Shown: positions 1-11,667, numbered from the stretch's first letter. The stretch is 63,031 nucleotides of DNA from Enterobacter mori LMG 25706 (GCF_000211415.1 NZ_GL890775.1:685561-748591), one strand, 5' to 3'. Translations and numbers: made by a program. Notes: generated by a model from the letters alone, not told the origin.

Positions 1-141
1 CTTTCCACTTTCTTTCGAAGTCAGTTGCTGGATAAAAACACAGTAATAAAATGGCGGCGCACCTGCAAAATCAGGTGCCGGGATTGGCGTCCTGATTACA
101 CACGAGAAATGATGTTGATACGTCAACTATCATCAGGTTCG

Positions 142-170
142 TTCACACTTTTGAAAGCTAGCGATATAAT
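142..170 (+). promoter_or_regulatory. Sigma-70 promoter for the C4-like RNA and downstream gene
   Basis: TTCACA at 142-147 and a perfect TATAAT at 165-170 are separated by 17 bases, so transcription should start near A177. The predicted start lies ten bases ahead of the first arm of the C4-like RNA. An inverted repeat at 114-127 (GTTGA, four bases, TCAAC) lies just upstream of the -35 and could be an operator; that is inference. Confidence 0.7.
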
Positions 171-176
171 CCGCAG

Positions 177-290
177 ACTCAATTATGGTGGGCTGAACCG
201 GGGCTTCTAATGAAGCGCCGATTTTCCCGTGTGGGTCGGTACGCCAAACCGGTTCAGTCTGCCACCTGAGTTGGCGTTCGGGTGGAGATC
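177..290 (+). ncRNA. C4/CI-type antisense RNA (phage P1/P4 immunity RNA family)
   Basis: The segment folds like the C4 RNA of phage P1/P7 and the CI RNA of satellite P4. Bases 193-201 (CTGAACCGG) pair perfectly with 249-257, and GGTGG 187-191 pairs with CCACC 262-266 across a small bulge, closing a long stem. Inside are two hairpins: GCTTC/GAAGC at 203-216 and one at 218-239 whose loop shows CCGTGTG (227-233). That loop is the exact complement of CACACGG at 300-306, which contains the GG of the GGAG Shine-Dalgarno of the gene starting at 319; two G-U pairs can extend it. In P1, C4 RNA blocks translation of icd/ant by pairing at their ribosome-binding region, so the same logic is inferred here. 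CCACC 262-266 could alternatively pair with GGTGG 281-285. The ends are estimates: start from the promoter, end from the last visible structure. Confidence 0.72.
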
Positions 291-318
291 TCATCATTTC
301 ACACGGAGTCATAACCAA

Positions 319-759
319 ATGGAACATAACAATTTTTCACAACTCTACACCGAACTCTCCCTCAACCCCGATCTCCCCACCCTTGCCGAGCGCTGCAAAC
401 TGCTCACCGAAATCCTCCTCGACTGCAAATCACTCCCGCAAACCCAGCCCGTTTGCCGTTGCCTCGGAGCCTGGCTGGAAGAGGTGAAATCCGGCCTCAC
501 AGAGTCAATGCGTGATTTTCAGGTGGTGGAATTTGAGGACGAAGCGGAACAACCGCGACAAAAAGAGTGGTTGCTGGAAGATACAGAAACAAAATGCAAC
601 TACTGTCGGGCATTAAACCATGTGCTGCTGGTGTCGCATTTTGACCACGATATGTTGCCGCATCTCACGGGATTACTTCACGACATGGCTCATTCTATGG
701 CAGGGGATTTAATCGCTCCTGCACAACCGTGGATGACAATACATCTTCCGACGCAGTAA
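319..759 (+). CDS. Hypothetical protein downstream of C4-like RNA
   Basis: I do not recognise this 146-residue protein. ATG at 319 is chosen because it has GGAG ten bases upstream (305-308); an in-frame GTG at 229 lies inside the antisense RNA and is unlikely. The protein is acidic, has no signal peptide or membrane segment, and carries a C-N-Y-C pair near residues 94-97 followed by a His-rich stretch (SHFDHDMLPH), which could bind a metal. The first sixty codons are rich in CTC and CCC, unlike neighbouring genes, which suggests transfer. Genes placed behind C4-type RNAs in phages and satellites are often small host-directed proteins (Icd or Ash types), but no resemblance to those is evident. 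It is followed directly by a terminator shared with infA. Confidence 0.7.
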   Translation: MEHNNFSQLYTELSLNPDLPTLAERCKLLTEILLDCKSLPQTQPVCRCLGAWLEEVKSGLTESMRDFQVVEFEDEAEQPRQKEWLLEDTETKCNYCRALNHVLLVSHFDHDMLPHLTGLLHDMAHSMAGDLIAPAQPWMTIHLPTQ

Positions 760-776
760 CACTAAAGTCATAAATA

Positions 777-804
777 AAAAAGGCCGGGATTATCCCGACC
801 TTTT
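777..804. terminator. Bidirectional terminator between the orphan gene and infA
   Basis: AAAAGG and CGGGA pair with TCCCG and CCTTTT around a TTA loop. Read on the minus strand the stem is followed by a long T tract, so it ends infA transcription; on the plus strand four Ts follow and it can end the orphan gene. Confidence 0.85.
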
Positions 805-836
805 AAATATTCATCTGCCATTACAGGCGAAAACAA

Positions 837-1055
<219 letters not shown>

Positions 1056-1303
1056 CTAATCCTCTGGGGTATCACTACCAAGTTTTGAACCGGCAAGATA
1101 ATGCCGAAATTCATCAATTAAGTAAAGAATTGCGCGTTTAAAACGCAGCAAAACAGTTTCAGCGCATTGCCCAAGCGTCACGGTACAACCGAACGGAAAG
1201 CGCATTCGTAAAGGGGAAACAACAGGATAAACGTCAGGACGTTATCTGAAGCGAGGGTCCCAAACGGCGGCGGGGCAACAGGCAGAAGCTACTCTGCGGC
1301 ATA

Positions 1304-1309
1304 ATTATA
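1304..1309 (-). promoter_or_regulatory. Possible -10 element of an infA promoter
   Basis: ATTATA on the plus strand reads TATAAT on the minus strand, about 250 bases ahead of infA and just past the aat stop. No convincing -35 is seen (best is a 3/6 match), so this is a weak call. The rest of the aat-infA gap holds an inverted repeat at 1226-1247 and nothing else recognisable. Confidence 0.3.
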
Positions 1310-1339
1310 ACACCCTCATAAAAAATATGCGGAAAACAT

Positions 1340-2044
1340 TTAGGCATTGGGCAGAAAGAGTGTACGCGGTACCCAGAAGTCACGCGGGAGCTTCTCCTGA
1401 CGACAATTATCGAGATGTTCAATGTAGTGGCGGCGGGAGATTTCGACGGCGCCGAGCGAGGCGGTATGCTCGTTAAGCACCTGGCAATCCATCAGTCGTC
1501 CGCCACGTTGGGCAAATTCCTCGCAGAACACCAGCAGTGCCGTTTTTGAGGCATTAACTGCACGCGAGAACATCGACTCCCCACAAAACAGCGTTCCCTG
1601 AGCCACGCCGTACATGCCGCCCATCAGCTCACCCCCATCCCATACTTCAATAGAATGCGCGTAACCCAGCTCATGCAACTGGTGATAGGCGGTGATGATA
1701 TCACGAGTGATCCATGTACCTTCGTGCCGATCTTCAGCACAGCCTTCAATGACCTGACCAAAAGCGTGATTCAGGGTTACGCGATACGGCGACTTCGCGT
1801 GAAAGCGCTTCATGCTGCGGCTAATGTGAAACTGCGCTGGCCACAATACGGCTCGTGGATCGGGTGACCACCATAAAATCGGGTCGCCTGGAGAAAACCA
1901 CGGAAAAATCCCGCGCTGATAAGCCATCAACAGACGAGCAGGGCTGAGATCGCCGCCCAGTGCCAGCAACCCGTTAGGTTCACGTAGCGCCCCCTCCGGT
2001 GAAGGGAACGCAATATTATGACGAGACAGCTGGACCAGGCGCAT
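1340..2044 (-). CDS. aat: Leucyl/phenylalanyl-tRNA-protein transferase
   Basis: This 234-residue enzyme moves Leu or Phe from charged tRNA to proteins with N-terminal Arg or Lys, creating primary destabilising residues for ClpS-ClpAP (bacterial N-end rule). The start at 2044 (MRLVQLSRH) gives the E. coli length and has GGAG about ten bases upstream; the open frame extends 39 codons further without family resemblance. Family blocks seen are [15 protein letters not shown] and [19 protein letters not shown]. It lies 46 bases after cydC, as in E. coli, and may be cotranscribed with it. Confidence 0.96.
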   Translation of the reverse strand: MRLVQLSRHNIAFPSPEGALREPNGLLALGGDLSPARLLMAYQRGIFPWFSPGDPILWWSPDPRAVLWPAQFHISRSMKRFHAKSPYRVTLNHAFGQVIEGCAEDRHEGTWITRDIITAYHQLHELGYAHSIEVWDGGELMGGMYGVAQGTLFCGESMFSRAVNASKTALLVFCEEFAQRGGRLMDCQVLNEHTASLGAVEISRRHYIEHLDNCRQEKLPRDFWVPRTLFLPNA

Positions 2045-2090
2045 GACAGCAGAACTCCAATACGCGAGTGAGGATCGGTACAAATATAGT

Positions 2091-3812
2091 CTACAGACGT
2101 TGTTTAAACTGGTAGTAGCGACCCTGTTTTGCCAACAGTTCTGCGTGACTACCTTGCTCAATAATGTGTCCGTTGTCCATCACAATTATCCGATCGAAAC
2201 TCGCCAGTCCGCGCAGGCGATGCGTCACCATCAGCACCGTTTTACCGGCCATAACATTCGCCAGTAAATCAAGAATTTGGCTTTCGGTGGTGGCGTCCAG
2301 CCCTTCGGTGGGCTCGTCGAGCAGCATCAGCGGCGCATCGTGCAGCAGCGCACGGGCAATCGCCAGACGACGCAGTTCGCCACCGGAGAGGAGACGACCC
2401 CCTTCACCCAGCCAGCTATTTAGACCTTCGTCCTCAAGCAGCTTATGCAGCCCGACCTGTTCTAGCGTGGTACGAAGTGCATCGTCAGATGCGTCCGGCG
2501 CTGCCAGCAGCAGGTTGTCGCGCAGCGTGGCGCTAAACAGATGCACGCGCTGTGGCACAACGCTGACGGTCTTGCGTAAGATCTGCTCGCTGAAATCAAC
2601 CAGCGGCACTGCGTTAAAGAGAATCTGACCGTGCTGCGGATCCCAGGCGCGCGTCAACAGCTGCAGAAGCGTTGACTTACCGCATCCGGTCCGCCCAAGG
2701 ATTGCAATGCGCTGGCCCGGGTTAACGGAGAGATTGATATCTTCAAGTGCATTCTGCGTCTGTGTGTTATAGGCGAAGGTGACGTTATTCAGCGTCAGCG
2801 CAACCTGCGCAGGAGCCGCACTTTGTTCAGCCGTGAATTTCACCTCTGGCTCCTGCTCGGCAATTTCCGTGATGCGCAGGGCAGAGGCGATAACCTGTCC
2901 AAGATGCTGGAAGGCCCCCGTCACGGGTGCCAGCGCTTCGAAGGCTGCCAGTGCACAGAAAACAAAGAGTGCAATCAGCGGGCCTGGCTGCAGATTTCCA
3001 CCCACGCCGCCGGAGGCCATCCACAGCATCGCGATAACAGCCACGCCGCCGATGAGCATCATCAACGCCTGGGAGAAGGCCGTGAGTTCAGACTGTCGAC
3101 GCTGGGCTTCATGCCAGTTCAACTCCGTACTTTCCATACGCGCGCGGTAACGCTTGCTGGCACCGAAAATGGTCAGTTCTGCCTGTCCCTGCAGCCAGGA
3201 GGTCAACTGCTGACGATATTCTCCCCGCAGGCGCGTCAGACTTTCGCCGGTGGATTTACCGGCGCGATAGAACAGCGGCGGCAGGATAATCAACGTCAGC
3301 AGCATAATGCCGCCGAGCGTCAGCGCGATAGGGACGTCCAGAACACACAGACCCAGCGTGACGACAACAATCACCACAAACGCGCCGACTATCGGTGAAA
3401 TCACGCGCAGATAGAGGTGATCCAGCGTATCGACATCCGCAACCACGCGGTTGAGCAATTCGCCCTGACGAAAACGCGCCAGCCCGGCAGGGGAGAGCGG
3501 GAGCAGCTTGCTGAACGTGTAGATGCGCAGGTGCTGGAGCACGCGGAATGTGGCGTCATGGCTGACCAGACGCTCGAAGTAACGCCCGGCGGTACGGGTA
3601 ATGGCGGTGCCACGTACGCCTGCTGCCGGGAGCATGTAGTTAAAGCTGTAGAGCCCGGCGAAACCTGCAACGGCAGAGGCAGACAGGAACCAGCCAGAAA
3701 GGGTGAGCAGGCCGATGCTGGCGAGCAGGGTAATAATCGCCAGCACGATCCCCAACGTCAGCATCCATTTGTGGCGCTTATACAGGGCAAGATAAGGGAG
3801 CAGGGCACGCAT
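2091..3812 (-). CDS. cydC: Cysteine/glutathione ABC exporter subunit CydC
   Basis: CydC pairs with CydD in an inner-membrane heterodimeric ABC transporter that exports glutathione and cysteine (heme transport has also been proposed) and is needed to assemble cytochrome bd oxidase. The 573 residues equal the E. coli length: an N-terminal six-helix ABC type-1 domain, then an ATPase domain with Walker [10 protein letters not shown] near residue 372, signature LSGGE near 474 and Walker B ending LLDEP near 497. Its ATG shares one base with the cydD stop (TGATG), a sign of translational coupling. Confidence 0.97.
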   Translation of the reverse strand: MRALLPYLALYKRHKWMLTLGIVLAIITLLASIGLLTLSGWFLSASAVAGFAGLYSFNYMLPAAGVRGTAITRTAGRYFERLVSHDATFRVLQHLRIYTFSKLLPLSPAGLARFRQGELLNRVVADVDTLDHLYLRVISPIVGAFVVIVVVTLGLCVLDVPIALTLGGIMLLTLIILPPLFYRAGKSTGESLTRLRGEYRQQLTSWLQGQAELTIFGASKRYRARMESTELNWHEAQRRQSELTAFSQALMMLIGGVAVIAMLWMASGGVGGNLQPGPLIALFVFCALAAFEALAPVTGAFQHLGQVIASALRITEIAEQEPEVKFTAEQSAAPAQVALTLNNVTFAYNTQTQNALEDINLSVNPGQRIAILGRTGCGKSTLLQLLTRAWDPQHGQILFNAVPLVDFSEQILRKTVSVVPQRVHLFSATLRDNLLLAAPDASDDALRTTLEQVGLHKLLEDEGLNSWLGEGGRLLSGGELRRLAIARALLHDAPLMLLDEPTEGLDATTESQILDLLANVMAGKTVLMVTHRLRGLASFDRIIVMDNGHIIEQGSHAELLAKQGRYYQFKQRL

Positions 3813-5578
3813 CAGATGTCCTCCTGACGATTCGCGAGAAGGGCTGCAAAAGGCCCCTGCGCGGCAACGAGTGAAGCATAATCGCCTTGCTCAACGAGTT
3901 GACCGTTTTCCATCACCCAAATCTGGTCCCAGTCGGCGATGCCTTCAAGCTGGTGGGTGACCATCAGCGTGGTTTGCTGCTGTGATGCGGCATTAAGCGC
4001 TTCCATCACGCGTTGTTCGCTGTGCGCGTCCAGGCTGGCGGCAGGCTCATCCAGCAACATCAGTTGGCAAGGATTCAACAACGCGCGGGCAACAGCCACA
4101 CGCTGCGCTTGCCCTACGGACAGCCCGGCAGACTGGTCGCCAACGACCGTATCCACGCCCTGCGGGAGCAGCGGCAGAAACTCGCTAACCCAGGCGCGAT
4201 CGAGGACCGATTGCAACTCGTCTTCCCGCGCGTCCGGGCGAGCCAGAAGCACGTTTTCGCGTAGCGTGGAAGCCGGAAGCTGCGGGTTTTGTCCTACCCA
4301 GCTCAGCTGTTTGCGCCAGGCATCAGGCTCCAAATCGCACAACTCAGTTTTATTAATGCACAGCGAACCGGTGTAAGCCATAAAGCCGGAGAGTGCATTT
4401 AACAGCGAGCTTTTCCCTGAGCCACTGGTTCCGACCAGCACCACGCGCTGCCCGGCAGGCAGGGTAAAGTTGAGCGGACCTGCCAGCACTTTGCCTTCAG
4501 GTGACAGAACAGAAAAATCCTTCGCCTCAATCGTCACGGGCTCTTTGGCGTTCAGAACGATGTCTCCACGCTCGGGATGCGCCAGCGGTGTTTCAAGGAA
4601 GGTTTTCAGGCTATCGGCCGCGCCAACCGCCTGTGCTTTGGCATGGTAAAAGGTGCCAAGATCTCGCAGCGGCTGGAAAAACTCCGGAGCCAGGATCAAT
4701 GCCAGGAAACCTGCTGAAAGCGTTACGGCTGTGCCGTAGTGACCGAAATCCAGCGCGCCGAGGTAAGAAAACCCGAAGTAGACCGCCACAAGGGCAATCG
4801 ACAGCGAAGTGAAGAATTCAAGCACGCCAGAGGAGAGAAATGCGAGACGCAGCACCTCCATGGTGCGCTGACGGAAATCCTGAGACGCCAGGCGAATATT
4901 TTCCGTTTCCGCTTCACCCCGGCCAAAAATACGCAGGGTTTCCATTCCGCGCAGCCGGTCAAGGAAATGCCCGCTCAGGCGGCCCAGCGCGAGGAAGTTA
5001 CGACGGTTAGCATCCGCCGCTCCCATCCCGACCATCGCCATAAACAGCGGGATAAGCGGGGCGGTACCCAGCAGGATCAGCGCCGCTACCCAGTTGGTCG
5101 GGAAAATCGCAATCAGTATCAGCAGCGGTACGCAAACGGCCAGCGCCATCTGCGGCAGGTAGCGGGCGTAGTAGTCGTGCATATCGTCGATCTGTTCAAG
5201 GATCAGCGTCGCCCAGCTCCCCGCAGGTTTACCCTGGATCCAGGCAGGCCCGGCCTCCTGAAGACGATCCAGGACCTTACGGCGGATCTCGTAGCGGATA
5301 TGCTGTCCGGCATGAAAACCAACGCGTTCACGCAGCCAGACTACCCACGCACGAAGGATAAAAACCAGAATCAGGACAATAAAGGGCAACAGGAGCGCTT
5401 CACGCGGAATGTTCTCCATGATCATATGATTAAGAATGCGGGCCAGCAGCCATGCCTGGGCAACAATCAACAAACCACTGATGAGTCCCAGAAGACGGGA
5501 AATCATGAGCCAGCGGCGGGAAAGAACGCTTTGCTGTTTAAGCCAGCGTGTTAACTCTTGTTGACGGGTTTTTTCCAT
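3812..5578 (-). CDS. cydD: Cysteine/glutathione ABC exporter subunit CydD
   Basis: The partner of CydC, 588 residues as in E. coli. Six membrane helices precede an ATPase domain with Walker A GTSGSGKSS near residue 380, the non-canonical signature LSVGQ near 484 (also in E. coli CydD) and Walker B LMLLDEP near 505. It is first in the cydDC unit, and a terminator separates it from upstream trxB, so it must have its own promoter in 5579-5637. Confidence 0.97.
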   Translation of the reverse strand: MEKTRQQELTRWLKQQSVLSRRWLMISRLLGLISGLLIVAQAWLLARILNHMIMENIPREALLLPFIVLILVFILRAWVVWLRERVGFHAGQHIRYEIRRKVLDRLQEAGPAWIQGKPAGSWATLILEQIDDMHDYYARYLPQMALAVCVPLLILIAIFPTNWVAALILLGTAPLIPLFMAMVGMGAADANRRNFLALGRLSGHFLDRLRGMETLRIFGRGEAETENIRLASQDFRQRTMEVLRLAFLSSGVLEFFTSLSIALVAVYFGFSYLGALDFGHYGTAVTLSAGFLALILAPEFFQPLRDLGTFYHAKAQAVGAADSLKTFLETPLAHPERGDIVLNAKEPVTIEAKDFSVLSPEGKVLAGPLNFTLPAGQRVVLVGTSGSGKSSLLNALSGFMAYTGSLCINKTELCDLEPDAWRKQLSWVGQNPQLPASTLRENVLLARPDAREDELQSVLDRAWVSEFLPLLPQGVDTVVGDQSAGLSVGQAQRVAVARALLNPCQLMLLDEPAASLDAHSEQRVMEALNAASQQQTTLMVTHQLEGIADWDQIWVMENGQLVEQGDYASLVAAQGPFAALLANRQEDI

Positions 5579-5637
5579 TGCGTACTTTGCAGGTGACGTT
5601 ATAAGAAATTAGACCACTGCATGTTACACGTGGGGAA

Positions 5638-5668
5638 AAATAAAGGCGACCTGTGGCCGCCTTTATTT
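5638..5668 (-). terminator. trxB terminator
   Basis: An 11-base perfect stem, AAATAAAGGCG at 5638-5648 with its complement at 5658-5668, is followed on the minus strand by a T run. It sits 25 bases beyond the trxB stop and ahead of cydD. Confidence 0.88.
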
Positions 5669-5692
5669 ACGTTTGTTACTGACTTGTAAAGA

Positions 5693-7397
<1,705 letters not shown>

Positions 7398-7892
7398 ATG
7401 GTAGATAGCAAGAAGCGCCCTGGCAAAGATCTCGACCGTATCGATCGTAACATTCTTAATGAATTGCAAAAGGATGGGCGTATTTCCAACGTCGAGCTTT
7501 CAAAACGTGTGGGACTTTCCCCGACGCCGTGCCTTGAGCGTGTGCGCCGACTGGAAAGACAGGGTTTTATTCAGGGCTATACGGCTCTGCTTAACCCGCA
7601 TTATCTGGATGCCTCACTTCTGGTATTTGTTGAGATTACTCTGAATCGTGGTGCGCCGGATGTGTTTGAACAATTCAACTCCGCTGTACAAAAACTTGAA
7701 GAAATTCAAGAGTGTCATCTGGTTTCCGGTGATTTCGACTACCTGTTGAAAACCCGCGTGCCTGATATGTCCGCCTACCGTAAGCTGCTGGGTGAAACCT
7801 TGCTGCGTCTGCCGGGCGTGAACGACACCCGTACGTATGTGGTGATGGAAGAGGTTAAACAGAGCAATCGTCTGGTAATTAAGACGCGCTAA
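7398..7892 (+). CDS. lrp: Leucine-responsive regulatory protein
   Basis: Global regulator of amino-acid metabolism, pili and transport; binds DNA as octamers/hexadecamers tuned by leucine. The 164 residues are virtually identical to E. coli Lrp. A helix-turn-helix lies near residues 30-52 (SNVELSKRVGLSPTPCLERV) and the ligand-binding RAM domain follows from about residue 70. ATG at 7398 is chosen by family length; 17 upstream in-frame codons are leader. The leader is unusual in carrying an ERIC element that ends 103 bases before the start codon. Confidence 0.98.
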   Translation: MVDSKKRPGKDLDRIDRNILNELQKDGRISNVELSKRVGLSPTPCLERVRRLERQGFIQGYTALLNPHYLDASLLVFVEITLNRGAPDVFEQFNSAVQKLEEIQECHLVSGDFDYLLKTRVPDMSAYRKLLGETLLRLPGVNDTRTYVVMEEVKQSNRLVIKTR

Positions 7893-7932
7893 CACGGAAC
7901 AGGTGCAAAATCAGCGTAGTTTGATTACACTC

Positions 7933-7948
7933 CTGTTAATCCATACAG
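7933..7948 (+). promoter_or_regulatory. LexA box upstream of ftsK (dinH)
   Basis: CTGTTAATCCATACAG matches the SOS consensus CTG-N10-CAG with the full CTGT/ACAG ends. Its place between lrp and ftsK corresponds to the damage-inducible dinH promoter known in E. coli, so part of ftsK expression is expected to be SOS-controlled. Confidence 0.85.
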
Positions 7949-7990
7949 CAACAGTGCCGGGGAGTCCCCGGCGCTGTTGTCCGTTTTAGC
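7949..7990 (+). terminator. lrp terminator hairpin
   Basis: CAACAG-T-GCCGGGG pairs with CCCCGGC-G-CTGTTG around an AGT loop (7949-7979), a 14-base stem with one T-G pair, followed by TCCGTTTTAG. It begins right at the end of the LexA box. Confidence 0.65.
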
Positions 7991-8028
7991 AAACAGGCAG
8001 GATATGCCTGATACCTGGAGAGCCTTTC

Positions 8029-11000
8029 TTGAGCCAGGAATACACTGAAGACAAAGAAGTCACACTATCGAAGCTAAGCAGCGGACGTCGTCTCCTCGAG
8101 GCTTTGCTGTTGGTTATTGCCCTTTTCGCCGTCTGGCTGATGGCAGCCTTACTCAGTTTCAACCCCTCCGATCCCAGCTGGTCGCAAACCGCATGGCATG
8201 AGCCTATTCATAATTTAGGCGGTGTACCGGGTGCCTGGCTTGCGGACACGCTCTTTTTCATTTTCGGTGTGATGGCCTATACCATTCCCGTCATTATCAT
8301 TGGCGGATGCTGGTTTGCCTGGCGTCATCGTCAGAATGACGACTACATCGATTACTTCGCGGTATCGCTGCGCCTGATTGGCGCGCTGGCATTGATCCTC
8401 ACATCGTGCGGGCTGGCGGCTATAAACGCCGACGATATCTGGTACTTCGCCTCCGGTGGCGTCATCGGCAGCCTGCTGAGTTCCGCCCTGCAGCCGATGC
8501 TTCACAGCAGCGGAGGTACCCTGACGCTGCTTTGCATCTGGGCCGCAGGGTTGACCCTGTTTACTGGCTGGTCGTGGGTGAGCATCGCCGAGAAGATCGG
8601 CAGCTTTATTCTCACTATCCTCACTTTCGCCAGTAACCGTACCCGTCGTGACGATACATGGGTCGATGAAGACGAATATGAAGATGAGTACGAAGAGGAA
8701 GACGAGGCGCCGGTACAGCGTCGTGAATCTCGTCGGGCCCGTATTCTTCGTGGCGCGCTCGCGCGTCGTCAGCGCGTCGCTGAAAAATTTGCCAATCCGC
8801 TTGGGCGTAAAACAGATGCGGCGCTCTTCTCCGGCAAACGCATGGATGAAGACGAGCAGGTTGAGTACCGTGCGGCGGGCGCCGCCGTCGATCCTGATGA
8901 TGTTCTGTTCTCCGGCAATCGTGCGATGCCGGGCGATTTTGATGAGTACGATCCGCTGCTGAATGGTCATTCAGTGACAGAGCCGGTCGCAGCCGCTGCT
9001 GCCGCTACCACGGCAGCGCAGGCTTTCGTTGCGCCAGCGGAAGCCGTAATGCCCTCCGCGCCTGTTCCGGCACCGGAGTCGGTTATCCAGCAACCTCAGG
9101 TTGACTGGCAGACTGCACCGGGTGTTCACACCCCGGAACCTGTTATTGCGCCTGAACCAGAAAGCTATGTTCCTGTGCAGCAGGAGCAATGGCAGCAGCC
9201 TTATCAGCCGGAGCCTGTGTATGAACCACAGGGGTACCCGGAATATGAGCAACCGGTCGCACAGCCGTATGTACCGGAACCGGTTGAACCTGCGCAGCCA
9301 TACGCACAACCTGAGCCTGACGTGGCGGAAGAGGCGAAACCATCTCGTCCACCACTGTACTACTTTGAAGAAGTGGAAGAGCGCCGCGCCCGTGAGCGCG
9401 AGCAGCTGGCAGCCTGGTATCAACCTGTGCCGGAGCCGGTGCAAGAGCCTGTCACAAAAGCGCCTTCCGTTTCCGTACCGCCAGTAGATCCAACGCCTGT
9501 GGCAGAGAGCGTGAAGCAAGCCTCTGTCGCTGCCGCCGCTGCGGCACCAGTCTTTAGCCTGGCGACCGGCGGCGCGCCTCGTCCTCAGGTGAAAGAGGGC
9601 ATTGGCCCGCAATTGCCTCGTCCTAATCGCGTACGTGTGCCCACGCGCCGCGAGCTGGCTTCCTACGGTATCAAGCTGCCTTCCCAGCGTATGGCTGAGG
9701 AAAAAGCGCGTGAATCGGACTATGAAGACGACGCCGATGAACTTCATCAGGATGAGCTGGCGCGTCAGTTCGCCGCGCAGCAAAATCAGCGTTACGGTGA
9801 AGAATATCAGCACGACGAGCAAATCCAGGAAGATGAAGACGATGCGGCAGAAGCGGAATTAGCCCGCCAGTTCGCCGCTACGCAGCAGCAGCGTTATTCT
9901 GGTGAACAGCCTTCGGGCGCGAACCCGTTCTCGCTGACGGATTTTGAATTCTCACCGATGAAAGATCTGGTGGATGATGGCCCAAGCGAACCGTTGTTTA
10001 CGCCGAGCGTAATGCCGGACGCTGAACCCGTGCGCCAGCAGCCTGCACCTCAGGCTTACACGCAGCAGCCACAGCAGCCTGCGCCACAGCCGCCGCAGTT
10101 CCAGCAGCCTGCGCCTCAGCCGCAGGAAAGCCTTATTCACCCGCTGCTGATGCGTAACGGCGATAGCCGTCCGCTGCAGCGCCCAAGCACGCCGCTGCCG
10201 TCGCTGGATCTGTTAACGCCGCCACCGTCAGAAGTGGAGCCGGTTGATACCTTTGCGCTCGAACAAATGGCGCGTCTGGTCGAAGCCCGTCTGGCTGATT
10301 TCCGCATCAAGGCGGATGTGGTGAACTACTCACCGGGTCCGGTGATCACGCGATTCGAACTGAATCTGGCGCCAGGCGTAAAAGCAGCGCGTATTTCTAA
10401 CCTGTCACGAGACCTGGCGCGTTCCCTGTCGACCGTTGCGGTACGTGTGGTGGAAGTGATCCCAGGCAAGCCGTACGTTGGCCTTGAGCTGCCGAACAAG
10501 AAACGTCAGACCGTTTACCTTCGAGAAGTGCTGGATAACACCAAGTTCCGCGATAACCCGTCCCCGCTGACCGTGGTGCTGGGTAAAGATATCGCAGGCG
10601 ATCCGGTGGTGGCAGATCTCGCGAAAATGCCTCACCTGCTGGTTGCCGGTACCACCGGTTCCGGTAAGTCAGTTGGCGTTAACGCCATGATCCTCAGCAT
10701 GCTATACAAAGCGCAGCCGGAAGATGTGCGTTTCATCATGATCGACCCGAAAATGCTCGAACTGTCGGTCTACGAAGGTATTCCGCATCTGCTCACGGAA
10801 GTGGTGACGGACATGAAAGACGCCGCCAACGCCCTGCGCTGGAGCGTCAATGAGATGGAACGCCGCTACAAGCTGATGTCTGCGCTGGGCGTGCGTAACC
10901 TGGCCGGTTATAACGAGAAAATCGCCCAGGCTATGCGCATGGGACGTCCTATTCCGGATCCTTACTGGAAGCCGGGTGACAGCATGGATGCCCAGCATCC

Positions 11001-11667
11001 GGTGCTGGAAAGACTGCCTTATATCGTCGTGCTGGTTGATGAGTTCGCTGACCTGATGATGACCGTCGGTAAGAAAGTGGAAGAGCTGATTGCTCGTCTG
11101 GCGCAGAAAGCGCGTGCGGCGGGTATTCACCTTGTGCTGGCGACGCAGCGTCCTTCCGTGGACGTTATTACTGGGCTTATCAAAGCGAACATTCCGACGC
11201 GTATTGCGTTTACCGTATCAAGTAAAATTGACTCCCGTACCATTCTTGACCAGGGCGGCGCTGAGTCGCTGCTGGGCATGGGGGATATGCTTTACTCAGG
11301 TCCGAACTCCACCTCGCCGGTGCGTGTCCACGGTGCATTTGTCCGCGATGAGGAAGTTCACGCTGTCGTGCAGGACTGGAAAGCGCGCGGTCGTCCACAA
11401 TACGTGGACGGGATCACCTCTGACAGCGAGAGCGAAGGCGGCGGCGGTGGCTTTGACGGCGGTGAAGAGCTGGATCCGTTATTCGATCAGGCGGTTAACT
11501 TCGTGACCGAAAAACGCAAAGCGTCCATCTCTGGCGTGCAGCGTCAGTTCCGTATCGGCTACAACCGCGCGGCGCGTATCATCGAGCAGATGGAAGCGCA
11601 GGGGATTGTGAGCGAGCAGGGGCATAACGGTAACCGCGAGGTGCTGGCTCCGCCGCCGTTTGATTAA
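8029..11667 (+). CDS. ftsK: Cell division DNA translocase FtsK
   Basis: Septal ATPase that pumps DNA towards dif and activates XerCD, linking chromosome segregation to division. The TTG start ([11 protein letters not shown]) is the same as in E. coli. Order: four to five membrane helices up to about residue 190, a Pro/Gln/Glu-rich linker (about 200-720), then the RecA-like motor with Walker [11 protein letters not shown] at 874-883, Walker B near 1000-1010, and a winged-helix gamma domain from about 1146 that reads KOPS sites. Total length is 1212 against 1329 in E. coli; the difference is in the linker, which lacks most of the repeated PQQPVAPQ units. The linker carries two copies of an [12 protein letters not shown] block near residues 580-630. 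SOS control is suggested by the upstream LexA box. Confidence 0.97.
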   Translation: MSQEYTEDKEVTLSKLSSGRRLLEALLLVIALFAVWLMAALLSFNPSDPSWSQTAWHEPIHNLGGVPGAWLADTLFFIFGVMAYTIPVIIIGGCWFAWRHRQNDDYIDYFAVSLRLIGALALILTSCGLAAINADDIWYFASGGVIGSLLSSALQPMLHSSGGTLTLLCIWAAGLTLFTGWSWVSIAEKIGSFILTILTFASNRTRRDDTWVDEDEYEDEYEEEDEAPVQRRESRRARILRGALARRQRVAEKFANPLGRKTDAALFSGKRMDEDEQVEYRAAGAAVDPDDVLFSGNRAMPGDFDEYDPLLNGHSVTEPVAAAAAATTAAQAFVAPAEAVMPSAPVPAPESVIQQPQVDWQTAPGVHTPEPVIAPEPESYVPVQQEQWQQPYQPEPVYEPQGYPEYEQPVAQPYVPEPVEPAQPYAQPEPDVAEEAKPSRPPLYYFEEVEERRAREREQLAAWYQPVPEPVQEPVTKAPSVSVPPVDPTPVAESVKQASVAAAAAAPVFSLATGGAPRPQVKEGIGPQLPRPNRVRVPTRRELASYGIKLPSQRMAEEKARESDYEDDADELHQDELARQFAAQQNQRYGEEYQHDEQIQEDEDDAAEAELARQFAATQQQRYSGEQPSGANPFSLTDFEFSPMKDLVDDGPSEPLFTPSVMPDAEPVRQQPAPQAYTQQPQQPAPQPPQFQQPAPQPQESLIHPLLMRNGDSRPLQRPSTPLPSLDLLTPPPSEVEPVDTFALEQMARLVEARLADFRIKADVVNYSPGPVITRFELNLAPGVKAARISNLSRDLARSLSTVAVRVVEVIPGKPYVGLELPNKKRQTVYLREVLDNTKFRDNPSPLTVVLGKDIAGDPVVADLAKMPHLLVAGTTGSGKSVGVNAMILSMLYKAQPEDVRFIMIDPKMLELSVYEGIPHLLTEVVTDMKDAANALRWSVNEMERRYKLMSALGVRNLAGYNEKIAQAMRMGRPIPDPYWKPGDSMDAQHPVLERLPYIVVLVDEFADLMMTVGKKVEELIARLAQKARAAGIHLVLATQRPSVDVITGLIKANIPTRIAFTVSSKIDSRTILDQGGAESLLGMGDMLYSGPNSTSPVRVHGAFVRDEEVHAVVQDWKARGRPQYVDGITSDSESEGGGGGFDGGEELDPLFDQAVNFVTEKRKASISGVQRQFRIGYNRAARIIEQMEAQGIVSEQGHNGNREVLAPPPFD

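Noticed and set aside
25..210. Short open frame at the window start
   Set aside because: No ribosome-binding site, runs through the promoter and into the C4-like RNA, and shows no coding character.
1..318. Complete P4-like satellite or prophage
   Set aside because: Only the C4-like RNA and one gene are visible; no integrase, primase, capsid-size or tRNA/att sequence lies in the window.
1226..1247. Inverted repeat GATAAACGTC/GACGTTATC between aat and infA as an aat terminator
   Set aside because: Imperfect stem with no T tract on the minus strand; could be structure only.
8971..9822. Long minus-strand open frame opposite ftsK
   Set aside because: It mirrors the Pro/Glu/Gln-rich linker codons of ftsK; the Arg/Leu-rich translation has no start signal and is a shadow.
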